The notes under the pieces were generated by a model. It worked only from the letters and a program-made list of their open reading frames with translations. It had not been told where the DNA came from and ran no database searches. From positions 1-16,162 of the forward strand of contig CAZLCL010000019.1 in assembly GCA_964558315.1 (NCBI GenBank): a stretch of DNA of 16,162 nt. The letters are read 5' to 3'. A program made the translations under genes and the position numbers. The stretch is from MWCM01 sp964558315 (GTDB lineage Bacteria; Patescibacteriota; UBA1384; XYA2-FULL-43-10). Positions 1 to 7,245 of this stretch are shown here, piece by piece (within the stretch, counting starts at the first letter, position 1; each line of letters starts with the position of its first letter).

Positions 1-285
1 ATATACTTCCAGCAGACGGCGTGGAATATGCACTCTGGGTCCACGCCTACGAGTGGTGGAGATGGAGACAGCCCCGCCGTAGAACAGGTCTTCTCTCCAT
101 GTGATGTCTCTTGGCGAAGCAAGAGTTGCCTCACAAGCTTTCTCTAGCTTGACGCGATCACATGCTTGCCTGGCCAGCCCGTCTCCTCCCTTCTTTGCTA
201 CCCGGCTCCTTCTTCCGGCTTCTGCCGATTGTTCTAGGAGCCGTTTTGCTTTTGCGAAGTCCTTATCGGCATCGGTCTTTAACAC
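1..285 (-). CDS. Unrecognised GC-rich small protein, 3' end cut off by the window edge (mini-gene 1)
   Basis: An open frame of 95 codons starts at GTG 285-283 and runs off the left edge without a stop. I chose the GTG because a perfect AAGGAG lies nine bases upstream (295-300). The frame stays open further upstream to an ATG at 474, but that part is AT-rich, contains the promoter candidate and enters gatC. The visible product is basic, rich in Ala, Arg and Lys, probably helical in its first 60 residues (KDFAKAKRLLEQSAEAG), with two Cys (residues 44 and 52) and a later segment DLFYGG followed by an RRR cluster. I do not recognise the family. GC over 61-240 is about 56% by hand count, well above the flanking genes, and codon choice is correspondingly GC-rich. 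Together with the genes at 7246-7428 and 8761-8961 it forms a set of similar minus-strand mini-genes. Real coding is likely; function is unknown. Confidence 0.6.
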   Translation of the reverse strand, partial: MLKTDADKDFAKAKRLLEQSAEAGRRSRVAKKGGDGLARQACDRVKLEKACEATLASPRDITWREDLFYGGAVSISTTRRRGPRVHIPRRLLEVY

Positions 286-294
286 GATGGACCA

Positions 295-300
295 CTCCTT
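295..300 (-). promoter_or_regulatory. Shine-Dalgarno site deciding the GTG start of mini-gene 1
   Basis: On the minus strand AAGGAG is followed after nine bases by GTG at 285-283. It is the only strong ribosome-binding site in this frame, so it fixes the start and argues against extending the gene toward 474. Confidence 0.6.
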
Positions 301-331
301 GGGAAGAGCATTACGGCGCTGGCGCAAGTCA

Positions 332-360
332 TTAATACCATAAAGTATATACTTTGTGAA
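332..360 (-). promoter_or_regulatory. Candidate promoter of mini-gene 1
   Basis: On the minus strand TTCACA (360-355), a 17-base spacer and TATTAA (337-332) make a plausible sigma-70 promoter. It predicts a start near 325 and a leader of about 40 bases to the GTG. Its -35 element lies one base from the -35 element of the gatC promoter on the other strand. Assigned by consensus only. Confidence 0.45.
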
Positions 361-361
361 G

Positions 362-390
362 TTGATAACTAAAGCAGGAAGTGCTACTAT
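362..390 (+). promoter_or_regulatory. Candidate promoter of the gatC-gatA block
   Basis: TTGATA (362-367), a 17-base spacer and TACTAT (385-390) match the housekeeping consensus well. The expected start near 397 gives a leader of about 43 bases before gatC. It stands back to back with the mini-gene 1 promoter. Confidence 0.5.
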
Positions 391-439
391 TAAGGAGAAG
401 TGAATATAAATCTTATAGATAAATCTAGGAATTTTGTTT

Positions 440-736
440 ATGTCAAAATTATCAATTAGCGATGTGGAGCACATCGCTAAATTATCAAAACTTGAGTTAA
501 GCCTCGAAGAAAAAAAGAAGTTTGCCAAACAGCTTTCAAGCGTAATAGATTATGTCAACGAGCTTAAAGAGGTAAAAAGCGATAATGTTGAGGCTATTTC
601 ACAGGTCGCAGATTTGTCAAATGTAGCTGAAAAAGACGAGATTTTAAAAGAGGCGGTTAGCTATCAAGACATCGCAAAAAATGCTCCTGTTTTTGAAGAG
701 GGAAATTTTGTTGTGCCGCAGGTGTTCCAAGATTAG
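440..736 (+). CDS. gatC: Aspartyl/glutamyl-tRNA amidotransferase subunit C (GatC)
   Basis: GatC is the small scaffold subunit of cytosolic GatCAB, which converts Glu-tRNA(Gln) and Asp-tRNA(Asn) to Gln-tRNA(Gln) and Asn-tRNA(Asn). The protein has 98 residues, the usual size. It opens with the family pattern ISDVEHIAKLSKLELS, followed by a helix with FAKQLSSVIDYVNEL and the acidic, loosely structured C-terminal belt that wraps GatA. I start at ATG 440 with AGGA at 427-430, nine bases upstream; a TTG two codons earlier has no better site. It is the first gene of the plus-strand block, 42 bases before gatA, behind a good promoter candidate. Ends in TAG. Identification is secure from length, motif and neighbour. 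Confidence 0.93.
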   Translation: MSKLSISDVEHIAKLSKLELSLEEKKKFAKQLSSVIDYVNELKEVKSDNVEAISQVADLSNVAEKDEILKEAVSYQDIAKNAPVFEEGNFVVPQVFQD

Positions 737-778
737 TTATATGATATTTTTGATTATTGAGTATAGGATCTGGCCAAT

Positions 779-2260
779 ATGAAAGATTTGAATAAATTAA
801 CTCTTTTTTCAGCATCAGAAAAATTAAATAATAACGAGATTACATCGCTAGAGCTAACAAAAGCTTGTTTTGAGCGCATTAAGCAAATTGAGCCAAAAGT
901 CGATGCTTTTATTACCATAACCGAAGAGCTTGCTATAGAACAGGCAAAAAAGAGCGACAAAAGAAGACAACAAAGAAAAACCCTCTCGCCTATTGATGGC
1001 GTTCCGGTTGCAATTAAAGATCTATTTAATACAAAGGGCGTAAGAACAACAGCGGCTTCAAAGATACTGGATGATTTTATCCCTCAGTATGAATCAACAG
1101 CGACCCAAAAGCTATGGGATGCGGGCGCAGTTTTAGTAGGGAAAACCAATCTAGATCAATTTGCCATGGGTTCCAGCACAGAATCAAGCGCATACAAAAT
1201 CACCAAAAACCCTTGGGATTTAGCGCGAGTTCCAGGAGGCTCAAGTGGCGGTAGCGCCGCCGCTGTAGCGGCCAATATGTGTATGGCGGCTTTGGGCACA
1301 GATACGGGTGGTAGTATTCGCCAGCCCGCTTCCCTTTGCGGCATAGTTGGGCTTAAGCCGACATATGGCAGAGTATCTAGATACGGAGTAAATGCTATGG
1401 CTTCCAGCTTAGATACAATTGGCCCAATGACCAAATGTGTAAAAGATGCGGCCATGATAATGAATATAATATCTGGCAGAGACAGCTTTGATTCAACTAC
1501 TTTAGAAGCAGATGTGCCTGATTATTTAAAATATTTGGATCGCGACATAAAAGGCATGGTTATTGGAATCCCAAAGGAATTTTATGGACAGGGTATGGAT
1601 AAAGAGGTGGATAAAATAATTAAAGATTCTATCGAAATTTTTCGAAAAAACGGCGCAAAAATTAAAAATGTTTCCTTGCCTCATGTAAAATATGCTTTAA
1701 GTGTTTATTATATTATTATGCCGGCAGAGGTTGCCTCAAATTTAGCAAGATTCGATGGTATCAGATATGGACATTCCGAAATCAAAAATCAAAAATCAAA
1801 AATCAAAAATTTAGAGGAAGTATATATTAAGAGCCGAACAGATGGCTTTGGGGACGAAGCCAAGAGGCGAATTATGTTGGGAAATTACGTTTTATCATCG
1901 GGATATTACGATGCTTATTATAAAAAAGCTCAGCAGGTAAGAAGCTTGGTAAAAGCCGATTTTGAGCGGGTTTATAAAGAGGTAGATATTCTTTTAACGC
2001 CAGTCTCCCCTACTGCCGCATTCAAAATTGGGGAAAAAACCGATGATCCTCTAACTATGTATTTAAGTGATATCCATACGGTGCCAATTAATCCGGCAGG
2101 TGTGCCAGCGATCAGTGTTCCAGCTGGTTTTACCAAAGCTGGTTTGCCGGTTGGAATTCAATTAATCGCACCGCAACTAGGAGAGGAGTTGTTATTTACA
2201 GCGGCCAGTTTTTTTGAAAAAGCCGCTGAAGTCACCCCTAAATATCCTACAATCAGCTAG
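779..2260 (+). CDS. gatA: Glutamyl-tRNA(Gln) amidotransferase subunit A (GatA)
   Basis: GatA is the glutaminase subunit of GatCAB; it hydrolyses glutamine and passes ammonia to the GatB active site. The 493 residues carry the complete amidase signature. The Ser-cis-Ser-Lys triad is Lys80 (in VAIKD), Ser155 (first Ser of GGSSGGS) and Ser179 (in GTDTGGSIR), with the family spacing of 24 between the two serines. Later conserved stretches include GLKPTYGRVSRYG, DTIGPM and the C-terminal PAISVPAGF and GLPVGIQLI. The start ATG has AGGA ten bases upstream. Around residues 335-343 the protein reads EIKNQKSKIKN, encoded by four tandem TCAAAAA heptamers (1782-1809). Compared with my recollection of the family, this loop before LEEVY is about 6-7 residues longer than usual. 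It lies away from the triad, so the enzyme is probably active. Ends in TAG. Confidence 0.96.
   Translation: MKDLNKLTLFSASEKLNNNEITSLELTKACFERIKQIEPKVDAFITITEELAIEQAKKSDKRRQQRKTLSPIDGVPVAIKDLFNTKGVRTTAASKILDDFIPQYESTATQKLWDAGAVLVGKTNLDQFAMGSSTESSAYKITKNPWDLARVPGGSSGGSAAAVAANMCMAALGTDTGGSIRQPASLCGIVGLKPTYGRVSRYGVNAMASSLDTIGPMTKCVKDAAMIMNIISGRDSFDSTTLEADVPDYLKYLDRDIKGMVIGIPKEFYGQGMDKEVDKIIKDSIEIFRKNGAKIKNVSLPHVKYALSVYYIIMPAEVASNLARFDGIRYGHSEIKNQKSKIKNLEEVYIKSRTDGFGDEAKRRIMLGNYVLSSGYYDAYYKKAQQVRSLVKADFERVYKEVDILLTPVSPTAAFKIGEKTDDPLTMYLSDIHTVPINPAGVPAISVPAGFTKAGLPVGIQLIAPQLGEELLFTAASFFEKAAEVTPKYPTIS
1782..1810. repeat. Tandem heptanucleotide repeat (TCAAAAA)x4 inside gatA
   Basis: Four perfect copies of the 7-base unit TCAAAAA start at 1782, 1789, 1796 and 1803, with the next T at 1810. 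Because 7 is not a multiple of 3, the coding frame rotates and the peptide repeats only after 21 bases (IKNQKSK). The same heptamer occurs twice in gatB at 5173-5187. Confidence 0.9.
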
Positions 2261-2345
2261 CTTACAAGCAATACATTAATCTTTGAGGCGACAAAAAAGT
2301 TCCATTAAAACGATTGAAATATATTAGTTATTAATCATCAATAAT

Positions 2346-3170
2346 ATGGGTAAAAATCAGAGAAATCGAAAACAAAAAAAGCTAGAAGAGGAAAAGAAAG
2401 TTAAAGAGATAATTCAGAAGAAATTGAATGATAAGGATTATTGGAGTGGTTTTTGGAGGCGAAGCAGTTTTTGGCTTTATACCGCCTGTTTAATATTAAT
2501 AATCGCATATCCCTTTTTGGTGCCGAGCTTAAATAAAATTAAAAATCGTGGCCGAGATGAAGCAGTTTTGCATACAAACATGGGTGATATTACAGTCGAA
2601 TTATTTATCCAAGATGCGCCCAACACTGCTCAAAACTTTATTAAACATGCACAAGATAATTACTACAATGGTTTAACCTTCCACAGGGTAATAAAAGATT
2701 TTATGATACAGGGCGGAGATCCTAAGGGCGATGGAACCGGTGGCGAAGGAGCATACAGTGAGGTTTTTGATGATGAAATCAACGCTAGCTCTTTGGGATT
2801 AGAAAATTTGTCCGTAGAGGAAGCCAGCTTTTTAAGTGGTATAGAGAACGAAGAAGATCTTAAATCGGCGGCTGGGATGACAGTAAAAAAATATTATGAG
2901 TCAAAGGGTTATGTATATAACAATAATCTTAAATCCCACAAAATGACAAAAGGAAGTCTGGCTATGGCTAACTCGGGGCCAAATACTAACGGTAGCCAAT
3001 TTTTTATTGTAACAGGCGGGGACATGCCACACTTAGATGGCAGACATACGGTTTTTGGTCAGGTTAAAAAGGGTATGGATGTAGCTATTGCTATTTCGGA
3101 GGTTAGCACAACCGAACAGGACAATAAACCGACAAGTCCAGTAATAATTAATTCAATCGAGATAAAATAA
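2346..3170 (+). CDS. Membrane-anchored cyclophilin-type peptidyl-prolyl isomerase with internal insertion
   Basis: The product should catalyse proline cis-trans isomerisation outside the membrane, aiding folding of exported proteins. Residues 1-40 are highly charged (Lys, Glu, Arg) and cytoplasmic by the positive-inside rule. One membrane helix follows at about 42-62 (FWLYTACLILIIAYPFLV). The cyclophilin domain runs from about 73 to 274. Catalytic residues match the family: Arg114, Phe119 and Gln122 in FHRVIKDFMIQGGDP, then NGSQFFI (215-221) and LDGRHTVFG (230-238). Between FDDE and KGSLAMANSGPNTNG there are some 50 extra residues (about 147-198), predicted helical and partly acidic. A single-domain cyclophilin is about 165-190 residues, so length and insertion are notable. 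There is no clear Shine-Dalgarno site. The downstream gene begins at the very next base, indicating coupling. The family is certain; the substrate is unknown. Confidence 0.92.
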   Translation: MGKNQRNRKQKKLEEEKKVKEIIQKKLNDKDYWSGFWRRSSFWLYTACLILIIAYPFLVPSLNKIKNRGRDEAVLHTNMGDITVELFIQDAPNTAQNFIKHAQDNYYNGLTFHRVIKDFMIQGGDPKGDGTGGEGAYSEVFDDEINASSLGLENLSVEEASFLSGIENEEDLKSAAGMTVKKYYESKGYVYNNNLKSHKMTKGSLAMANSGPNTNGSQFFIVTGGDMPHLDGRHTVFGQVKKGMDVAIAISEVSTTEQDNKPTSPVIINSIEIK

Positions 3171-3635
3171 ATGGCATCGCACAGCTATCATAAAAAAAGT
3201 TACAAGAATGATGGTGCAACAATAATTGAAACGGTATTTGTTGGACTGCTTAAGGCGATTTGGTGGCTTGTAACTTTTCCCTTTAAAAAAGGCAAAAAAG
3301 GTCGGGCTAAAATATCCAATACGAATATTGAGCAGGTGCGAATTAAAAAGCGAGAAATCAGCAATATCTTACAATCAGAAAATGTTTATGAATTAAAACA
3401 TGCCCTTATGGAAGCTGATAAATTATTTGATCATATGCTTAAATTAAAAGGATATAGTGGAGAAACTTTTGCCGATCGCCTAAGAAGTGCAGAACCTTAT
3501 ATGGATGCAAATTCTTATCAATCAATATGGGAGGGGCACAAGATACGCAATGCTGTGGCTCATAGCCAAGATGATATCTCTATCCCCTATATTAAATCAG
3601 CAATTAATAAGTTGCTAGATCAGATAAGAGTCTAG
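3171..3635 (+). CDS. Small membrane-anchored HEPN-like protein
   Basis: This 154-residue protein has a short basic N-terminus, one hydrophobic segment at about 17-37 (TIIETVFVGLLKAIWWLVTF), a strongly basic patch (KKGKKGRAK), then a soluble helical domain. Near its end the domain carries W120-EGHKIRNAVAH: the Arg126-x4-His131 arrangement typical of HEPN domains, many of which are RNases or RNA-binding helical bundles. The preceding helices (LKHALMEADKLFDHMLKLKGYSGETFADRL) fit the first part of a HEPN bundle. From memory, proteins of this shape recur as hypothetical genes in Patescibacteria; I cannot verify that here. The ATG follows the cyclophilin stop without a gap, so it is probably translated by coupling. 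No toxin-antitoxin partner (MNT nucleotidyltransferase) is adjacent, which argues against a classic HepT/MntA pair. The domain call is a motif-based inference. Ends in TAG. Confidence 0.75.
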   Translation: MASHSYHKKSYKNDGATIIETVFVGLLKAIWWLVTFPFKKGKKGRAKISNTNIEQVRIKKREISNILQSENVYELKHALMEADKLFDHMLKLKGYSGETFADRLRSAEPYMDANSYQSIWEGHKIRNAVAHSQDDISIPYIKSAINKLLDQIRV

Positions 3636-3731
3636 TAGCTATTAAGATATTGGAAGAATAGATGGATACAAGAGACACATCTTGTTAGCACAAATTCGGG
3701 GATAGTATTCAAAATAATTTGACGGGTGCAT

Positions 3732-4274
3732 ATGAATGAATATGGCATTAGTAGAACCGGCGAAGATGAAAACAAAATTAGTTTGTTAGGGGCAGATTAT
3801 GACACTTTCAAGGGTCTCTATCTTCGTCGTTTCCCGAATAGTAACGGGGAAGATGTATTTTTTAGAGAAGATAAATTCAATCTTAAGCCCTTGCTAAAAC
3901 GAATAAATATAATTGCTGATATTATAGGAATTGATCGTGTTGGAGGTTTGGCCCGGTTTAGACAAGAAGATGTGGCAGAGCTGACAGAACAATTACAAGA
4001 GGAGTATGACGCTATTCCCGATAAGCTAAAGAGTGCCGATGATTTTGAGACAAGGTTTTTATCATACGCCCTAAATGAGATTAAACAAGGCAATATTCCG
4101 TTAGACAAGAAAAATTTTGCAAAATATACGAATCTTCAGATGATTAGAGATCGCTGCGAATCAGGGCTGAGACGGAAAAATGTATCAAATTATTTCCCTC
4201 CAGGAATTCAGGGGGTTAATCCAAACGAAGGAGAAGATATAACTGTATCTGAGCAAGCAAAAAAAAGAACATAA
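3732..4274 (+). CDS. Hypothetical soluble helical protein, 180 residues
   Basis: I do not recognise this protein. It has no signal peptide or membrane helix. It is charged, with a likely helical middle (LLKRINIIADIIGIDRVGGLARFRQEDVAELTEQLQEEYD in two helices) and a single Cys near residue 148. The tail is polar and probably disordered (from about 157 on). Two starts are possible, GTG 3726 and ATG 3732; neither has a convincing Shine-Dalgarno site, so I take the ATG. It sits 96 bases after the HEPN-like gene and 19 bases before gatB, on the same strand, so it is probably co-transcribed with gatB. Base composition resembles its neighbours, so recent transfer is not suggested. Coding is supported by the long undisturbed frame in a tight gene row; function is unknown. 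Confidence 0.7.
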   Translation: MNEYGISRTGEDENKISLLGADYDTFKGLYLRRFPNSNGEDVFFREDKFNLKPLLKRINIIADIIGIDRVGGLARFRQEDVAELTEQLQEEYDAIPDKLKSADDFETRFLSYALNEIKQGNIPLDKKNFAKYTNLQMIRDRCESGLRRKNVSNYFPPGIQGVNPNEGEDITVSEQAKKRT

Positions 4275-4293
4275 TAAGTTAGGATAATTCAAT

Positions 4294-5769
4294 ATGACAG
4301 ATTTTAAAACAACAATCGGACTTGAAATCCATGTCCAACTAGCTACAAAAAGCAAAATGTTTTGTCGTTGTGATAACGATTCCGACAAGGCAAAACCAAA
4401 TATAAATGTTTGCCCACGCTGTTTGGGAATGCCCGGCACTTTACCGGTTGCCAATCACCAAGCCATAGAATGGACAATCAAAACTGGTTTAGCTCTTAAT
4501 TGCCAAATACCGGAAATTTCAAAATTTGATCGAAAACACTATTTTTATCCGGATCTTCCGAAAGGCTATCAAATATCACAATATGATCAGCCACTTTGTG
4601 TGGGAGGAGAACTTAAGGTAAAAGGTGAAAATGGAAAGGAAAAAGTAGTAGTATTGAATAGGATACATCTGGAGGAGGATGCGGGGAAGCTAGTGCATAG
4701 GGGCAGTAATTCTTTAGTTGATCTTAATCGTGCCTCAACCCCGTTAATGGAGATTGTAACAGAGCCGTGTATTGAATCACCTGCTGAGGCTAGGGAATTT
4801 TTACAACAATTACAACTGATTATTCGTTATTTAAAAGTATCCTCAGCCGAAATGGAGAAGGGTCATTTGCGTTGTGACGCAAATATTTCTATTAGCAAGA
4901 TCTCAAGCAACAAAAAAACAAAGCCGGAGATGTCGGAGATTGTGGAGATTAAAAATTTAAACTCATTCAAGTTTGTGGAAAAAGCGCTTTTAATTGAAGA
5001 AAAACGATTAAGAGAAAAATACCAAGACTGGCCGGAAAAGCTAACCAAGGTAACTCGTGGCTATAATAGCGATAAAGATATCACTTTTGCTCAAAGAAAA
5101 AAGGAGGAGGCAAGCGATTATCGTTATTTTCCCGAACCGGATGTGCCAACAATTAGAATTGGAAACCACAAATCAAAAATCAAAAATGGGGAATGGGACT
5201 TTGATTTAAATAAAATAAAAGCGAGTATAGGATATTTGCCTCATCAGCTTCACATTCTTTTGGCTAAAAATCAAATTCCTCGACATATTGCGGATAAAAT
5301 TATTAATAATCCCGAACATGCTTGGTATGTAATTGAAAGTCAGCAATTAAGCAAGGAGCTGGTGTTATGGGTGGCAGAGGAGGTTAACGCTCAAATTACT
5401 GTTTGCGGAATCTCTTACAGCGAATATAAAAAGCGTGTGCCTATTGATAATTTGTCTGGTTTAATAGATTTGTTAAAATCAGCAACAATATCGGCAACTA
5501 TGGCTAAAGAGGTTTTTTCTGAAATGGTAAAAAGCGGAAAGAAGGCCAAAGAGATAGTGGCTCAAAGAGGTTTAGAGCAGATATCCGATGATCAAGAGTT
5601 GAAAAAGGTTATTATGAAAATTTTAAACAACAACAAAGCTGAGACAGACAGATTAAAAAAGGGTGAAAAGAAATTATTAGCGTTTTTTGTCGGTCAGGCC
5701 ATGAAGGAAACTAAAGGTAGAGCCAACCCAAAAATTGTTACAGAAATTATTAACGCTCAAATCAAATAA
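4294..5769 (+). CDS. gatB: Aspartyl/glutamyl-tRNA amidotransferase subunit B (GatB)
   Basis: GatB binds the misacylated tRNA, activates its side-chain carboxylate with ATP and accepts ammonia from GatA. The 491 residues show the family landmarks: TTIGLEIHVQL at the N-terminus; Cys24/Cys26 and Cys40/Cys43 (FCRC and CPRC), fitting the zinc site; NRIHLEEDAGKL; NRASTPLMEIVTEP; MEKGHLRCDANISI; EIKNLNSFKFVEKAL; and SDYRYFPEPDVP. The C-terminal third is the helical YqeY-like tail, ending GRANPKIVTEIINAQI. The start ATG has AGGA ten bases upstream. After the PEPDVP stretch the protein contains HKSKIKN (292-298), encoded by two TCAAAAA heptamers identical to those in gatA. Three genes separate gatB from gatCA, although the subunits work in one complex. 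Ends in TAA. Confidence 0.96.
   Translation: MTDFKTTIGLEIHVQLATKSKMFCRCDNDSDKAKPNINVCPRCLGMPGTLPVANHQAIEWTIKTGLALNCQIPEISKFDRKHYFYPDLPKGYQISQYDQPLCVGGELKVKGENGKEKVVVLNRIHLEEDAGKLVHRGSNSLVDLNRASTPLMEIVTEPCIESPAEAREFLQQLQLIIRYLKVSSAEMEKGHLRCDANISISKISSNKKTKPEMSEIVEIKNLNSFKFVEKALLIEEKRLREKYQDWPEKLTKVTRGYNSDKDITFAQRKKEEASDYRYFPEPDVPTIRIGNHKSKIKNGEWDFDLNKIKASIGYLPHQLHILLAKNQIPRHIADKIINNPEHAWYVIESQQLSKELVLWVAEEVNAQITVCGISYSEYKKRVPIDNLSGLIDLLKSATISATMAKEVFSEMVKSGKKAKEIVAQRGLEQISDDQELKKVIMKILNNNKAETDRLKKGEKKLLAFFVGQAMKETKGRANPKIVTEIINAQIK
5173..5187. repeat. Tandem heptanucleotide repeat (TCAAAAA)x2 inside gatB
   Basis: Two copies of TCAAAAA (5173-5179 and 5180-5186) followed by T, preceded by AAA, give the peptide KSKIKN. 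Unit and encoded peptide match the four-copy array in gatA at 1782-1810. Confidence 0.8.
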
Positions 5770-5853
5770 AACTCAGCTATTTTTAAGTTTTAAATGATTA
5801 CATAGTATTAGCTATCAGATAAAAAATTAAATACAAAATAGAAGCGAGGTAAA

Positions 5854-7065
5854 ATGGCAAAAATTATTTTCGAAAATTATGAAGAAAAGAGCGAACAGCC
5901 GACAAAAAAATATCGTGGCAGACCGTTTGGTTTAGCCGCAGTAGTGGTTTTTGTGAGCTTAATTGTGGGTTTGGTGGGCGGATTGGGCAGTATATATCTT
6001 TTATCGTATGATAACGGCAATTTAGCCGAAAAGCTTGGGGTAAAAAATGCGGTAGAGCTACCAATTAGCACAACTACAACTGAAAAAATTGTTCTTGAGG
6101 AATCTAACGCCATAATAGAAACTTCCGGAAAAGTATCGCCTTCGGTGGTTTCAGTTGTTTCGAAGCAAGTATATCAAGATTTATTTGGCAGAACTTATGA
6201 ATCATCTGGGGCTGGCACCGGTTTTATTATAACTAGTGACGGCTTGATTATCACTAATAAGCATGTGGTATCGGACGAAAATACTGAATATACGGTCGTT
6301 TTAGCGGATGGCAAAAGCTACGATGCTAAGGTGCAATCAAAAGATCCTTATTTGGATTTTGCGGTAATAAAAATTGAAGCTAAAGATTTGCCGGTAGTGG
6401 AACTTGGCGACTCAGATAATATGGAGATAGGACAGTGGGTGGTGGCAATCGGTAACGCTTTAGGGCAGTTTCAAAATACAGTGACGGTAGGAGTAATTTC
6501 GGCCAAAAATCGCCAAATCAATGCCAGTGATTCGACCGGCCAGAATTCAGAAACTTTAGATAATTTATTTCAGACCGATGCCGCCATAAATTCCGGTAAT
6601 TCAGGAGGACCGTTGGTAAATTTAAGCGGTCAGGTTGTCGGAATAAATACGGCAATGGCCTCTAACGCTCAAGGGATCGGTTTTGCTATTCCTATAAACA
6701 CGGTCAAGGGTGCTATAGAGAGTATCAAACAAACGGGGAAAATTGTTCGTCCATATTTAGGGGTGAGATATGTTATGGTCACAAAAGATATTTCCGAACA
6801 AAACAACTTGAGCGTGGATTATGGAGCCTTAGTTGTGCGGGGTAGTAGTTTGGGCCAAGTTGCTGTAGTTCCCGGATCACCTGCAGACAAAGCTGGCTTA
6901 TTAGAGAATGATATTATTCTCGAAGTTAATGGAGAGAGAGTAGATTCTGATCATGGTTTAGTTTCTTTAATCTCTCAATACAAAGTCGGAGATCAGATAA
7001 CTTTAAAAATTCTGTCAAAAGGTAACGAAAAAACAGCTAAAGTCACCTTGGAGGAGTTGCAATAG
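5854..7065 (+). CDS. htrA: HtrA/DegP-family membrane-anchored serine protease
   Basis: This is an ATP-independent quality-control protease or chaperone acting on the outer face of the cytoplasmic membrane. The 403 residues comprise a charged cytoplasmic head with basic KKYRGRP, a membrane helix at about 26-50, a low-complexity linker (STTTTE), a trypsin-like domain at about 85-290, and one PDZ domain at about 300-395. The catalytic triad is His137 (TNKHVV), Asp168 (YLDFAV) and Ser250 (NSGNSGGPL). The PDZ carries the YLGVRY entry and GSPADKAGL. One PDZ is typical of HtrA from organisms without a classical outer membrane. A good Shine-Dalgarno (GAGG) lies four bases before ATG. The gene follows gatB by 84 bases and is the last plus-strand gene of the left block. 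Ends in TAG. I see no strong terminator directly after it. Confidence 0.94.
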   Translation: MAKIIFENYEEKSEQPTKKYRGRPFGLAAVVVFVSLIVGLVGGLGSIYLLSYDNGNLAEKLGVKNAVELPISTTTTEKIVLEESNAIIETSGKVSPSVVSVVSKQVYQDLFGRTYESSGAGTGFIITSDGLIITNKHVVSDENTEYTVVLADGKSYDAKVQSKDPYLDFAVIKIEAKDLPVVELGDSDNMEIGQWVVAIGNALGQFQNTVTVGVISAKNRQINASDSTGQNSETLDNLFQTDAAINSGNSGGPLVNLSGQVVGINTAMASNAQGIGFAIPINTVKGAIESIKQTGKIVRPYLGVRYVMVTKDISEQNNLSVDYGALVVRGSSLGQVAVVPGSPADKAGLLENDIILEVNGERVDSDHGLVSLISQYKVGDQITLKILSKGNEKTAKVTLEELQ

Positions 7066-7202
7066 AATTAGCGCTGATAATTTTCGATTTTTTTGCTGTT
7101 TTATCGGGTCGGTAAAAATAGTCTAATATTTATAAATTTTTGCATTAAAAATTCGGTTATCTTAACAAACTGCAAAAAAATCATCTGCTAATAAAACGTG
7201 AA

Positions 7203-7232
7203 CCCGCGCCTCAGAACTCCACGAGGCGCGGG
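7203..7232 (-). terminator. GC-rich hairpin terminator of the zinc-ribbon mini-gene
   Basis: A perfect 10-base-pair stem (CCCGCGCCTC, 7203-7212, with GAGGCGCGGG, 7223-7232) closes a 10-base loop. On the minus strand it starts 13 bases after the stop of the 7246-7428 gene and is followed by a T-rich stretch (TTCACGTTTTATT) rather than a pure T run. There is no T tract on the plus side, so it mainly serves the minus strand, though it could also slow transcription leaving htrA. Confidence 0.65.
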
Positions 7233-7245
7233 ATGAGTGCGATCG

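Noticed and set aside
101..343. 80-codon plus-strand open frame opposite mini-gene 1
   Set aside because: It has no ribosome-binding site, and the opposite strand has a better supported frame with AAGGAG, GTG and a promoter candidate.
286..474. Longer version of mini-gene 1 starting at ATG 474, adding a hydrophobic segment
   Set aside because: The frame stays open, but the added part is AT-rich, covers both promoters and overlaps gatC; composition changes at the GTG-led part.
1782..1810. CRISPR array or spacer structure
   Set aside because: The repeats are 7 bases, contiguous and inside a coding gene; there are no spacers.
3171..3635. Classic HEPN/MNT toxin-antitoxin pair
   Set aside because: No nucleotidyltransferase-like gene is adjacent, the protein is membrane-anchored, and it is coupled to a cyclophilin.
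779..5769. UGA reassigned to glycine, as in some Patescibacteria
   Set aside because: gatA and gatB are complete with GGN glycines and without in-frame TGA, so the standard code holds.
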